DNA from: Brucella oryzae
GTDB lineage: Bacteria; Pseudomonadota; Alphaproteobacteria; Rhizobiales; Rhizobiaceae
Reading direction: 5' to 3'
DNA: 64,000 bases
Assembly (NCBI GenBank): GCA_012103035.1
Contig: JAAVLL010000002.1
Coordinates: 1-64,000 of the forward strand
In this document: in pieces, positions 19,999-29,545 of the stretch
How positions within the stretch are numbered: position 1 is the stretch's first letter
Layout: every line of letters begins with the position of its first letter
The notes under the pieces: model-generated
Told to the model about the DNA's origin: nothing
Database searches by the model: none
What the model saw: only the letters and a program-made list of their open reading frames with translations
Translations under genes and position numbers: made by a program

Positions 19999-20761
19999 AT
20001 GAAATCTTGTCTTGAGGGCCGGGTTGCTCTTGTTACTGGCGCCGGATCGGGTATCGGTCGCGCAGGTGCCATCGCCATGGCGGCAGAAGGCGCTACCCTT
20101 GTGGTCACGGATCTTCGCGCAGAACTTGCGGAAGCGACTGCGCAAGCGATCAGAGAGGCCGGAGGGCAGGCGGAGAGCGCAGCGCTCGATGCCCGTGATG
20201 ATGCCGCCATCACAGAAACCGTTTCCGGCGTTGCCGCTCGTTATGGACGACTTGATGTTGTGCATTCGCATGTCGGCATCCAGATTGCAGGCAAACTGGA
20301 GGATGTGACGCCTACCCAGATGGATCTGGCGTGGGCGATGAATGTGCGTTCGCATTTTGTGGTGGCGCAGGCAGCACTCGTGCCAATGCGGGCGCAGGGT
20401 GGGGATCGGTGATTATTACTGCCTCCAATTCCGGATGCCAATATGATCGCGGCATGATTTCCTATGCCACCACCAAGCATGCAGCCGTGGCAATGGTACG
20501 GCAGATGGCGGCTGACTATGCGCGGGAGAATATCCGGTTCAACGCGCTTTGTCCGGGATTTGTCGATACGCCTTTCAACGCCGGTTTCGAACAGCAGATG
20601 GGAGGACGGGCAGCGCTTGAAAATTACGTTTCCGAAACAATACCAATGGGACGCTGGGCATCACCCGACGAAATCGCAGCGGAATTGTATACCTTGCTTC
20701 GCCACAGTCAGCTTTCGTTACAGGTCTCGCGCTGATTATCGACGGCGGCGAAGTTCTTTAG
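19999..20761 (+). CDS. SDR family NAD(P)-dependent oxidoreductase (frameshifted)
   Basis: About 253-residue short-chain dehydrogenase/reductase. The N-terminal cofactor motif is VTGAGSGIGRAG (TGxxxGxG). The usual NNAG position reads HSHVGIQ, which is unusual. The catalytic YxxxK is in SYATTKHAAVAM, with Ser upstream in IITASNSG. The C-terminal frame reads RFNALCPGFVDTPFN and ends TGLALIIDGGEVL, the classical SDR tail. Shifts lie near 20405 (GGG lost a base) and 20685. It likely oxidises or reduces a small alcohol/ketone, perhaps derived from the substrate of the upstream transporter; that link is only positional. Confidence 0.85.
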
Positions 20762-20828
20762 AAAGATGAGGTGGGCCGATCTGAGTCAGTGAAGTGTTTT
20801 CTTGTATGGCTGGTCGAGTACCTTTTGC

Positions 20829-21237
20829 TCATATCATATATTTGTCCCAGAAGCCTGCTTGCGGAGCAATCTGCTCGACAATATCGACCCAGAGACCCGA
20901 AGGATCTGTAAAGCCAAAACGGCGCTGACCGAATGGCTCATCGGTGAGAGGGTAGGTTACCAGTAATCCTTTGCGATCAGCTCATCATAGGCCACTTTTG
21001 CGTCCGCGACTTCCATCTCAAAACAGAGGCCAGTTCCGCCAAAGGTTTCGGGACCAGGGGCGCGGAAGGATGGTCGGGTGTCATGAAAGCGATTGAAGCA
21101 GTGTTCCCTTCGGCGGTTAGAAGACAGAACCAGGTACTATCAAAAATCGCTTCAAAGCCGAAATGTCTGATCCAGAAGTCACGCGCTGCGTTTTTCTTGT
21201 TGGTGACGATGATCGGATAGCGGTCCGAAAACTGCAT
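20829..21237 (-). CDS. Glyoxalase/bleomycin-resistance (VOC) family protein (frameshifted)
   Basis: About 136-residue vicinal-oxygen-chelate fold protein. The start at 21237 is chosen for AAGGAA upstream and the family-like MQFSDRYPIIVTNKK. Then come ARDFWIRHFGFEAIFDSTWF and FMTPDHPSAPL. A shift near 21005 leads to YDELIAKGLLVTYPLTDEPF and RRFGFTDPSGLWVDIVEQ, the C-terminal VOC beta-alpha unit with the metal-site glutamate in VDIVEQ. It ends DKYMI at 20829. Members act as dioxygenases, lyases or drug-binding proteins. It is divergent from a TetR regulator with operators between them, so probably repressed by it. Confidence 0.82.
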
Positions 21238-21263
21238 AACGAATTTCCTTGTCAATAAGAAAC

Positions 21264-21280
21264 AAACAGACTATCTGTTT
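21264..21280. promoter_or_regulatory. Palindromic operator 1 for the divergent TetR regulator
   Basis: Perfect inverted repeat AAACAGA-CTA-TCTGTTT in the 96-bp space between the VOC gene (minus) and the tetR gene (plus). Size, symmetry and location fit a TetR-family operator. It shares the core ACAGAC/TCTGT with operator 2. Confidence 0.75.
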
Positions 21281-21293
21281 TAAAGTTATAGAA

Positions 21294-21310
21294 ACAGACA
21301 GTTTGTCTGT
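21294..21310. promoter_or_regulatory. Palindromic operator 2 for the divergent TetR regulator
   Basis: Perfect inverted repeat ACAGACA-GTT-TGTCTGT. Its centre is 30 bp from the centre of operator 1, about three helical turns, so two regulator dimers could sit on one face of the DNA and close both promoters. Confidence 0.75.
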
Positions 21311-21333
21311 CAATTGTTTTGAAGGACGCTGTC

Positions 21334-21899
21334 ATGTCCAAAATGAACTGCGCACAGCTCGGACCAAGGGACGATTGGTTCAGGTCGCACGCGAACTGTT
21401 CGCCCGCGATGGGTATGCACAAACCGGAACGGAAGCGATTATTGCAGCAGCGGTGTGAAACGCGGAGCGCTCTATCACCACTTTCGCGATAAAGCCGACC
21501 TCTTTGAAGCTGTATGCCGTGATCTTGCCGGAGAAGCAGCCGAAGCTGTGACGGCTGCCACCGAGGCGCTGACCGACCCCGTGGAGATGCTGGAGAAGGG
21601 GCGGTTGCCTGGATCGACTATATGGGACAGCCGGAGAACCGGCGTATTCTCGTTGTCGATGCACCTAGCGTGCTCGGGCGCAAACGATGGGAAATGCTTG
21701 ATCGCGATCTTTCCTTCGATCTTCTGCGAACTGGTGTGGTACAAGCAGTTGAAGTCGATGCGATCCGATTTTCCGCTGGTGCCGATGTTCTCGCTATATT
21801 GCTCAATGGGTTGATGAACGAGATAGCGCTACGGTCAGATGAAGATGCTACCGCGCTGAAGAACGGTTTTTGGAATTGTTACGCTCGTTGAAAGCTTGA
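21334..21899 (+). CDS. TetR family transcriptional regulator (frameshifted)
   Basis: About 189 residues. The ATG at 21334 reads MSK, then shifts near 21340 into NELRTARTKGRLVQVARELF. The DNA-binding helix-turn-helix is GYAQTGTEAIIAAA followed, after a lost G near 21455, by RGALYHHFRDKADLFEAV, the classic TetR tail of the HTH. The ligand domain continues LLNGLMNEIALRSDEDATAL. Restoring one T near 21870 gives FLELLRSLKA and the stop at 21897-21899. It most likely represses itself and the divergent VOC gene through the two palindromes. The ligand is unknown. Confidence 0.85.
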
Positions 21900-22067
21900 T
21901 CCTTGCCCGACAATGTAACACTATCATCATAATCTGCCGCCTACTTGGCTTGCTCGTTAGTTGAGGTGGTAGTTTTTGTGCGGGTTCCCGAAGCAACGGG
22001 GCATTGGTCGCGGCAGCTTCCAGCCTCCTGTCAGCCGATCAGGGGCTGAAAAGCAAAAGAATACACT

Positions 22068-23076
22068 TCAACATTTCGGGAGCAGGAGTTTAAGATCGGA
22101 ATAGTACCCCATGATACTTCCAGCTGTGTCAAGAGTATGAATTATGTCGAATCTTTTATTCATAACATCTCGTGGGCTACATCCAAACTGAACTCGGAAT
22201 GCGTATGTGAAACTCTCCGGTGACGGGAAGCCGTATTTGTAAGCAATTGCCTTAATCGAAGTCTTTTGGCCGTTCCCATCTGTCAGTATTTGCTTAAGTG
22301 CCAATTCAAGACGTTGCTGTTTTATATAGCGGGCAATTCCGCTTTCTTTTCAAACATCCTATAGAGGGCTGATCTTGAGAGCTGGAATTTGTCCAGAAAA
22401 TGTTCTACCCGCAAAGACGGATTGTGTATATTCTCAAGAATATAAAGCTTTATCTGATCCTTAATGAATGTAGCTGGCGGCGAATAATCAAAATTGCATG
22501 CTCCGCCGATCGCACAAACGATCATGTCCAGTAGAAAGTTTCCAGATATAAACGCATCTCGCTCATTTAAAACCGGAGACAGCTTGTGATATTCAGTCAT
22601 AATACTTGTAAGTAGAATGACGAGGGATTATTATTTTTAAGGTGCATACCGTGTAGACCCGTTCTTCCACATTCTTTTTCAAGAATATTTCTATCTAGAA
22701 CAACGGATAACGTGGCACCGTTACCGGAATACGCCTCCATACATTGTGTCGTGTCAGATATATATATTTCTCTATCGCATACTTTTATTTTTTTCCTCTT
22801 TCATTTACATAAACATTGTGACCTAGCGGCATATGAATCCATAAATTTTCAAACCTAGGTAGATTATTTTTATTTACTAGGCGTACACCACGATGTTGGC
22901 TAAATGTAGAATATACCAGTGAAACCTCTCCAAGAGAAAGTATCTCTACGGAGCCCCTAAAAAGTTTTTCTGGGTGCAGGAGTTGACTCATACAAAGGAT
23001 AAGTGATCTGACGCCATAATTCCATCCTGTCCTCAAGGGGAACGTTGTGTGTAGAAATACAAATTCTATTGGCCAT
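22068..23076 (-). CDS. AraC family transcriptional regulator (multiple frameshifts, AT-rich)
   Basis: About 334 residues when joined. The ATG at 23076 reads MANRICISTHNVPLEDRMELW, an AraC-binding-2-type N-terminal domain, and continues in another frame through LFRGSVEILSLGEVSLVYST and HRGVRLVNKNN. Shifts lie near 22990, 22790 (A-run), 22610 and 22335. The C-terminal double HTH includes HFLDKFQLSRSALYRMFE and IKAIAYKYGFPSPESFTYAF, then FGCSPRDV. Base composition is clearly more AT-rich than the neighbours, and an IS630 remnant lies upstream, suggesting acquisition by transfer. Five or more breaks make genuine decay possible here. The target is unknown. Confidence 0.75.
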
Positions 23077-23610
23077 TTGCCTAGTGTCCAACTGACCGCC
23101 CTTTCTTTTATACTTATTTTACTTTATAATACCAAAGCTCAATAGCGTATATAAACGTTCCCAGGCGCGAAGATCGATTCAAACAGTTACTCATGAATCG
23201 GCAACGAGCAGGCAACGATATTCGACAATATCGTCACATGTTTCAAATCGAATGCAATCTGCGCCTCTGAAATTTTGATGCCTTTATGAAACTCTCCTTT
23301 TTCTGGATAAGGGGCATAAATGGAAAATTCAAGGGTAAACGGCCGCTGCAGGGGACATCTGTCTTAGCTTGACGGCTTGAAGTTCCGCGGGAGCAGGTCG
23401 TCGAGGCGGCTTTATGAAAGAATGCTGGACAATAATTGAATGACAGCTTCGCAATCGCCAACCAGATCTCGATGGAGGGCGGCGACCGTCTCGTCTGATT
23501 GTTAGCGCTGGTTTGCAATATTCAATGTTCGTCAACGAATGTGTATCAATCGATGAAAGCTATGATCATCAGTATTATGCTGGGTTAATACATCACCAGG
23601 GGAAGGAGCA
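23077..23610. other. Non-coding/degenerate stretch upstream of the AraC gene
   Basis: I see no intact gene. A short minus-strand frame near 23380-23410 reads RLDDLLPRNFKPSS, which resembles the last residues of IS66-type transposases, but it is too short to be sure. The rest is AT-rich with scattered stops. Confidence 0.5.
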
Positions 23611-23819
23611 GATGGATTCAAAGAAGCAATCGAGGCGGCAGATGCTCAACTGCATTATTTTTCACCTTACAGCCCCGATTTCAATCTGATCGAAATGGCG
23701 TTTTTGAAGCTCAAGGCTCTTTTGCAGGCGAAAGCTGAACACTCGATCTAAGCTTTGTGATGACGCGCGCTATATCGTTAATCAATGCGCTAGTCGGCAA
23801 ATGAAGTTTAATGAATAAA
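23611..23819 (+). mobile_element. IS630-family transposase remnant (C-terminal end)
   Basis: The plus frame at 23611 reads GFKEAIEAADAQLHYF followed by SPYSPDFNLIEMAFLKLKA, the very conserved PYSPDxNxIE region of IS630/Tc1 DDE transposases, where the Glu is the third catalytic residue. It then stops at TAA near 23750. No N-terminal part or inverted repeats are visible, so this is a dead fragment. It lies directly upstream of the alkaline phosphatase promoter. Confidence 0.8.
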
Positions 23820-23827
23820 TCGACTGG

Positions 23828-23845
23828 CTGTTATACCAGTGTCAT
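23828..23845 (+). promoter_or_regulatory. Putative Pho box upstream of alkaline phosphatase
   Basis: CTGTTAT-ACCA-GTGTCAT matches the PhoB direct-repeat consensus CTGTCAT-N4-CTGTCAT with one mismatch in each half-site. It ends 52 bp before the alkaline phosphatase ATG, as expected for phosphate-starvation control. Confidence 0.7.
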
Positions 23846-23897
23846 CTAGCTTTCTTATCTGACCCCCAACACGCATTACACAGTGGGGATTTCTGAT

Positions 23898-25654
23898 ATG
23901 CGCAAACTGCTTCTTGCTCTCGCCTCAGCAACCATGCTGACGACTGCGGCTGGTGCTGCAACCGTCTATCCGATTGACCGGGCGACAATCCTTGTCAACT
24001 CGCCTTTCGATTTCAAGGTTGAGTTCGATAAGGTCGTCGAGCCAAAGGACGTGAAAGTTACCGTCAATGGCCAGGACTATGAAGCTGTATTTGGCAGCAA
24101 AGCCGAGTTTACCGCTGAAGAAAAGGGCGCAGAAGACGAGGTTCTGGGCTCAGCTCTCATTTTGCGCGGACTGAAAATCGGCAAGGCCGGCGATTACAAG
24201 GTTGAAGTTTCTGCTGGCGACGAAACCAAGTCTGTCAATTGGGGTGTCTATGCGACCGGCAATGAAGCCAAAGCCAAGAACATCATCTTTCTGATTGCTG
24301 ATGGTCTGTCGGTCGCGCACCGAACCGGCGCGCGCATCATGTCGAAGGGCTTGACTGAGGGTAAGGCCAATGGCCGCCTCAACATGGATGATATTCCCCT
24401 GTTGCCTTCATCGGCACTTCGTCGACCCATTCGATTGCGACCGACAGTGCCAATACCATGTCGGCTTACATGACGGGCCATAAGTCACGCGTGAATGCAC
24501 TTGGCGTTTATGCCGACCGTACACCTGACAGCCAGGACGACCCGAAAGTCGAAACCATTGCAGAAGCAATGCGCCGTGAAACCAAGAAGTCCATCGGCAT
24601 TGTTACGACATCCGAACTTCAGGACGCGACACCTGCGGCGCTGGTCGCCCATACGCGCAAGCGTTCCGACAAGGTCGATATTGTCGGCATGATGTATGAC
24701 GTGAAGCCTGACGTTATTCTTGGCGGTGGTTCTGCTTACTTCCTCGCCAAGGATGTTCCGGGTTCCAAGCGCAAGGATGACAAGGATTATATTCAGCTGT
24801 TCAAGGATGCCGGATACGCGCTGGTCACGAGCAAGGACGAGCTTGCTGCATCGGGTGAGTCCAATCAGGACAAGCTGCTCGGTCTTTTCCATACCGGCAA
24901 CCTCGACGTGACGCTTGATCGTGAGTTCCTCAAGAAAGGCACGGTTGACAAGTTCCCGAACCAGCCGGGTCTGGTGGAAATGACCAAGACCGCTCTCGAA
25001 AAGCTCTCCAAGAATCCGGAAGGCTTCTTCCTGATGGTTGAAGGCGCATCGGTTGATAAGATGAGCCATCCGCTTGATTGGGATCGCGCGCTGGTCGAAA
25101 CCATCGAGTTCGACAAGGCTGTTGGCGTTGCCCGTGAATTTGCCGAAAAGAACCCGGACACGATGATTATCATCACCGGTGATCATACCCATGGCGTTGC
25201 CATCATTGGTACAGTCGATGATGAAAAGCCGGGCGATGAAATGCGCGAAAAGGTTGGCACTTACGATGCCGCCGGATTCCCGAATTACGAAGACACCAAT
25301 GGCGACGGTTATCCGGATCGCATCGATGTTTCGCGTCGTCTGTTCCTCGCCGCCAATAACGGCCCGGATCATTACGAAACCTTCCGTCCAAAGATGGATG
25401 GCGCCTTCGTGCCAGCCGTTAAGAACCAGAAGGGCGAATATGTAGCCAATGAGGCTTACAAGGATGTTCCGGGCGCAGTCTTCGTTCAGGGCAACATCCC
25501 TAAGGAAGATGACACCGGCGTTCACGCGGTCGATGACGTTGTTCTTCAGGCAACGGGTCCAGGTTCCGAGGGTCTGCGCGGCTATATGGAACAGAGCGAT
25601 GTTTACCGTGTGCTTGCTGACACTTTTGCGCTCGGCAAGGCAAAGTCTGAGTAA
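23898..25654 (+). CDS. phoA: Alkaline phosphatase (one frameshift)
   Basis: About 585 residues, larger than E. coli PhoA (471). The ATG at 23898 has GGGGAT upstream and opens a Sec signal peptide (MRKLLLALASATMLTTAAGA). An N-terminal beta-rich extension of about 100 residues (FDFKVEFDKVVEPKDVKVTV) precedes the catalytic domain, which starts at AKNIIFLIADGLSVAHRTGA (metal-binding Asp). A base is missing near 24405; after repair the sequence runs FIGTSSTHSIATDSANTMSA with the nucleophile Ser in TDSANT. Later metal ligands are in EGASVDKMSHPLDWDRAL and IIITGDHTHGVAI. A Ca-binding-like DTNGDGYPDRID follows. It hydrolyses phosphomonoesters in the periplasm. A Pho box lies upstream and a hairpin downstream. 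Confidence 0.9.
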
Positions 25655-25669
25655 TCTTCGTTTGATTAA

Positions 25670-25694
25670 GGGCAGGCGGGTTTTCCGCCTGTCC
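25670..25694 (+). terminator. Hairpin after alkaline phosphatase gene
   Basis: GGGCAGGCGG / CCGCCTGTCC forms a 10-bp stem with one G-T pair and a 5-base loop. It sits between the phosphatase stop and the AGGAGG of the next gene, so it may attenuate read-through instead of ending it. No T-tract is seen. Confidence 0.6.
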
Positions 25695-25715
25695 ACTTCT
25701 CTTCAGGAGGACAAG

Positions 25716-26176
25716 ATGCGCACAGGACCGCATTTCAATCGCAGGCAACTCATGCTTGGTGCATTGGCAACTGCGCCTTTGATGTGCATTGCAAACAGGG
25801 CACAAGCCGCAGAGCAACTTGGCTTTGACAACCTGTATAAAAGTTTCGGCGTGCTGGGTCTGGAGTTTTCCGATCAGGTCAAAAAGCTTCCGGCAAGGAA
25901 GTGGCAATCAGCGGGTTCATGGCACCGCCGCTCAAGGCTGAAGCCAATTTCTTTGTTCTGACTGAAATTCCGATGTCGATCTGTCCGTTCTGCTCGTCGG
26001 ATTCTGACTGGCCCGACAATATCATGGTCGTTTATCTGGCATCCAGACAGACATTCGTGCAGTTCAACGCACCAATTCTGACGCGCGGGACGCTGGAATA
26101 CGGTTCATGGACAGACCCTGAAACGGGCTTCGTTAGTCAGCTTCGTCTGCGTGATGCTTCTTTCAAAACCGTCTGA
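25716..26176 (+). CDS. Tat-exported periplasmic CxxC protein, DUF3299-like (frameshifted)
   Basis: About 154 residues. A perfect AGGAGG precedes the ATG. The N-terminus NRRQLMLGALATAPLMCIA is a Tat-type signal ending near AQAAEQ. The mature part contains FDNLYKSFGVLGLEFSDQVK. After a shift near 25893 it continues KEVAISGFMAPPLKAEANFF, then SICPFCSSDSDWPDNIMVVY and a C-terminal beta-strand region. The overall plan resembles small DUF3299-type periplasmic proteins. The CPFC pair could bind a metal or be redox active. The stop overlaps the ATG of the ABC ATPase gene, so it works with that ABC system. The exact function is not known to me. Confidence 0.7.
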
Positions 26177-26883
26177 TGATGATGCTTGCCAAGCCATCGG
26201 GCCTGCCGCTCGATATTGCCAATCTGGAAGTGCGCTTTCCGGGGTTGGCTCTCCTGTGCTTTCCATTGAAAAGTTTAATCTGGCTGCTGGTGGCCATCTG
26301 GCAATTACCGGTGCCTCCGGCTCGGGGAAAAGTACGCTGGTCAACGCCATAACGGGTCTCGAACCTGTGAAAGCCGGCAAAGTAGTGTGGGGCGAAACGG
26401 CAATCAGCAGCCTGTCTTCTTTCAGGCGCGATGCGTTTCGTGCGCGCAACATCGGTCTGGTGATGCAGGATTTTCACTTGTTTCCCGGCCTCTCGCACTG
26501 TCCAATGTGCTATTGCCGCTCAAATTGAGTTTTGGGGTGAAGAGTGATGATCGCGCACGCGCTCTTCAATTGCTTCAAACAGTCGGAATAATCCGTCCCG
26601 AGCAACATATTGAAACGCTGTCGCGCGGTGAGATGCAGCGCGTTGCTATCGCGCGTGCGCTTCTTTCTAAGCCTGGCGTGATCGTGGCCGATGAGCCGAC
26701 TGCAAGTCTTGATCAGAAAACCGGTGCCGATGTTGCCGAGCTTCTGGTGCGGCTTGCGACCGAAGAAAAGGCGACATTGGTTGTCGTCACGCATGATCCG
26801 CAGCGATGCAATATTTGCAGCGCCGCATTCGCCTTGAAGGCGGAAAAATTGCAAGCGACAGCGCGGAGATGGAATTGTCATGA
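26176..26883 (+). CDS. ABC transporter ATP-binding protein, LolD-like (frameshifted)
   Basis: About 235 residues. It starts on the ATGATG overlap with the previous gene (MMMLAKPSGLPLDIANLEV) and shifts near 26245 into SPVLSIEKFNLAAGGHLAI. Walker A is ASGSGKSTLVNAI, Q-loop LVMQDFHLFPGLS. After another shift near 26505 come the signature LSRGEMQRVAIARAL and Walker B GVIVADEPTASLD, H-loop VVVTHDP. The final repaired frame ends RRIRLEGGKIASDSAEMELS with TGA at 26881-26883, overlapping the permease ATG at 26880. It belongs to the MacB/LolD type that powers FtsX-like permeases. Confidence 0.85.
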
Positions 26884-28120
26884 TCGTATTCATTCTTGCC
26901 GATCTGCGCCGTTTCTGGAGCGGTGCCGTCGCCATCATCGTTCTGTTGGCTTTGTCGGTTGCATTAAGTTCGGTCGTAACCTTGCAGGAACGAGCTGTAC
27001 GGCTTGGCACGGCGCGAGCATCTGACAAGTTTGACCTCGTGATCGGTGCTGCAGGAAGTGACACGCAACTCACACTTTCGTCTGTCTTTTGCAGCCATCG
27101 CCTTTACCGTTGATGTCGGGTGTTATGCTGGGAAAACTTGCCAATGACAAGCGCGTGGCTTTCGCGGCTCCCATCGGCTTTGGCGACAGCGCGATGGGCT
27201 TTCCCATTGTGGGCACGACAACCGAGCTTATTTCCGCCCTGTCACCACAACTCGCCGAAGACACGATGTTCGCGCGTCTGGGCGAGGCAGTTATCGGTTC
27301 GGCAGTCGATCTACCTGTCGGTGCCAAAGTCAATCCAATGCACGGCACTGTTGAAACCGGCGGACATGCACATACCGAGGTCAGCTATCATGTAGCTGGC
27401 AAAATGGCTCCGACCGGCACTGCATGGGATCGGTCCATTCTGGTTCCCATTCGCACCGTCTGGCAGTTGCATGGCATGGAAGCTCACGAAGTGCACGCGC
27501 ATGACGACCATGCTGAAAAGCCCCATGACCATGACCCCGAAATCGACGTCAATGCGCCGCTTGATGAGGCTTTCGATGCCGATAGTCCCGGTGTTCCGGC
27601 CATTCTTGTAAAGCCGAAGACCATTGCGGATGCCTATCGTCTGCGGCAGGAATATCGATCTGATCGCACATTGGCGATCTTTCCGGCGGAGGTTCTCACG
27701 AGGCTCTATTCAACATTGGGTGATGCTCGCAGCCTGCTGCTTGGTATCGCCATCGGTACGCAGGTGATTGTGGTCTTCGCCTTGTTGTTGGTTGCGGTCA
27801 TGCATATCGGCGCGCGCAAACGTCAGGTCGGTGCGCTGCGGGCGCTTGGTGCGCCGGTTCGCTCCATCATGGCGATTGTCTGGGGCGAGTTGTTTTTCCT
27901 GCTGCTGCTCGGAATCTTCCTTGGACTGGCTATCGGCTATGCGGTTGCGCAAGCCATCACATCATGGCTCACAGCAACTACTGCCGTCAGGATGCCGGTG
28001 GAATTTGCTATGAGCGATGTCTGGCTTGTTAGTGGCTTTATTGCTGTTGCAGCAGTGGTTTCATTGGTTCCTGCGTTGATGACGCTGCGCATGAGTACGG
28101 CATCCGCTCTGCGATCATGA
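26880..28120 (+). CDS. FtsX/MacB-type ABC permease with histidine-rich loop (one frameshift)
   Basis: About 413 residues. The N-terminal membrane helix is FWSGAVAIIVLLALSVALSS. A shift near 27085 precedes the periplasmic domain LPLMSGVMLGKLANDKRVAF. The domain carries a His/Asp-rich loop (GMEAHEVHAHDDHAEKPHDH) and an upstream GGHAHTEVSYH, both suited to Zn or Cu binding. Three C-terminal helices (LLLGIAIGTQVIVVFALLLV, FFLLLLGIFLGLAIGYAVAQ, VWLVSGFIAVAAVVSLVPAL) with the loop RKRQVGALRALGAPVRSIMA are standard FtsX architecture. With the ATPase and the CxxC protein it forms a three-gene unit, plausibly for metal handling near a metal-dependent phosphatase. The direction of transport is unknown. 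Confidence 0.85.
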
Positions 28121-28396
28121 ACGAGATTTAAAGTGCAGCCCTGCCACGAGAGGGCCGATGGCGAGCAGTTCATGATGCTAAGCGAGGCGACAATCAGGAA
28201 TACCATAGACCATGGGATCAGCGACCGGTGCCCATGCCCAGTGGGCGTCACCCCAGAACCCGTAAACCGCGATTTCTGCCACAGATACAGCATGTTGAAG
28301 AGCAAGCACGAGCAGCGGCGTCCCGAACAGAATAGCATCACGAAACGGGGCCGTCTGGCGCCTGACGGGGATTGCCGCGTCGCCTTGCTCGGCCAT
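28115..28396 (-). CDS. Small hypothetical membrane protein (frameshifted)
   Basis: The start at 28396 reads MAEQGDAAIPVRRQTAPFRD, then a hydrophobic segment ILFGTPLLVLALQHAVSVAE. A second one (VYGILIVASLSIMKLLAIGP) appears after two repairs near 28195 and 28160, ending HFKSRS at 28115. About 94 residues with two or three membrane helices. It converges on the FtsX permease gene and overlaps the aminotransferase 3' end by about 59 bp if that gene ends at 28338. I do not recognise the family. Overlap and same strand suggest it belongs to the PLP-gene operon upstream. Confidence 0.5.
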
Positions 28397-29545
28397 AAGA
28401 CCTTACGCCATCGATGATCATGTCTTGGATGGCTTCATCCAGGTAAGCGCTCATGGGCAGGCTGATGACGCGCCTAGCCTTGCTTTCCGTCACGGCCAGC
28501 CCGCCCGGGCCCACGGGATAATGGTTATAGGCGGGTTGCTGATGTACGGGGATCGGGTAATAAACGGCAGTTGGAATGCCTAGAGATTTCAGATGGGCAG
28601 CGAGCCCATCGCGATCTTCGTGCTCGATTGTGTACTGGGCCCACACCGGGACGCCTCCGTCGATGACCTGCGGCACGCGCGCGACGTCGGGTGCCAATTT
28701 TCGCTGTAACGGTTGGCGATGCGGTTACGGCGGGCAATCTCGTCTTCAAAGATCGTAAGCTTCTCAATCAGGACAGCGGCCTGGATCGTATCAAGGCGGC
28801 CGGTAGAGCCGAGACGGACATTGAGATATTTCGGATCATGCTCGAACCCACGAGCCATCGCGTCGCGCGACGTGGCCTGGCCATGAACGCGGATTGAGCT
28901 AAGCATGTTATGGAGCTCATCATCATCAGTCAGAACCGCGCCACCATCGCCATAGGCACCGAGCGGCTTCGCCGGAAAGAACGACAGGCTTGAGGCGTCG
29001 GCCCAGTGGAGAGGGTGCTTATTGTGCAGCCGACAGCCAAAGCCTTGCGCGGTATCAGCGAGAAGCTTCAACTCGTGTGCATAGGTGACAGTGGAGATGG
29101 CGGGATAATTGGCGGGTTGTCCGAATAGATCGACGGCAATGACAACGCGTGGTGTCAGCCGCCCCTCTCGCTTCGTCATCTCGATGGTAGCATTGAGATG
29201 CACTGCGTCCATATTGTATGTGTCCGGGTCGATGTCTACGAATACAGGAGTTGCGCCGACCCGTGCCACGACCTCGGCTGTCGCGGCGAAGGTGAATGAC
29301 GGGCAAAAGACGGCATCGCCAGGCCCGACACCCCATGCCATAAGAAGGAACATCAGGGAATCGGTGCCGTTCGAGCAGGACAAAGCATGTCCCGCATTAC
29401 CGAAGGCGGCAAGTTTGGCCTCGAATTCATAGACCTCCGGTCCCATCACGAACTGACCACTCCGGGTGACTTTGAGGATCGCTAAGTCGATTGCGTCGCC
29501 TATGAGATTGCGTTGAGCCTGAATATCAATGAAGGGGATTGTCAT
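28338..29545 (-). CDS. DegT/DnrJ/EryC1/StrS family aminotransferase, WbpE-like (frameshifted)
   Basis: About 400 residues. The start at 29545 gives [20 protein letters not shown], with FVMGPEVYEFEAKLAAFGNA and SCSNGTDSLMFLLMAWGVGP, very like nucleotide-sugar aminotransferases of the WbpE/WlbC type. The PLP lysine is in SFFPAKPLGAYGDGGAVLT; the aspartate that holds the pyridine nitrogen is in LADTAQGFG. A shift near 28700 joins to VPVWAQYTIEHEDRDGLAAH and YYPIPVHQQPAYNH, ending around ISLPMSAYLDEAIQDMIIDG. The family transfers an amino group from glutamate to a keto-sugar, usually for surface polysaccharide. Here there are no glycan genes nearby; all neighbours are PLP-related, so the substrate may differ. 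Confidence 0.87.

Noticed and set aside
23243..23535. Possible IS66 transposase end on the minus strand (RLDDLLPRNFKPSS)
   Set aside because: Only about 14 residues fit; too short to call as an element, kept as a note in the gap entry.
24485..25696. Long minus-strand open frame (403 codons) opposite alkaline phosphatase
   Set aside because: It mirrors the phosphatase codon pattern, has no family-like motif and no ribosome site; the plus strand has clear catalytic motifs.
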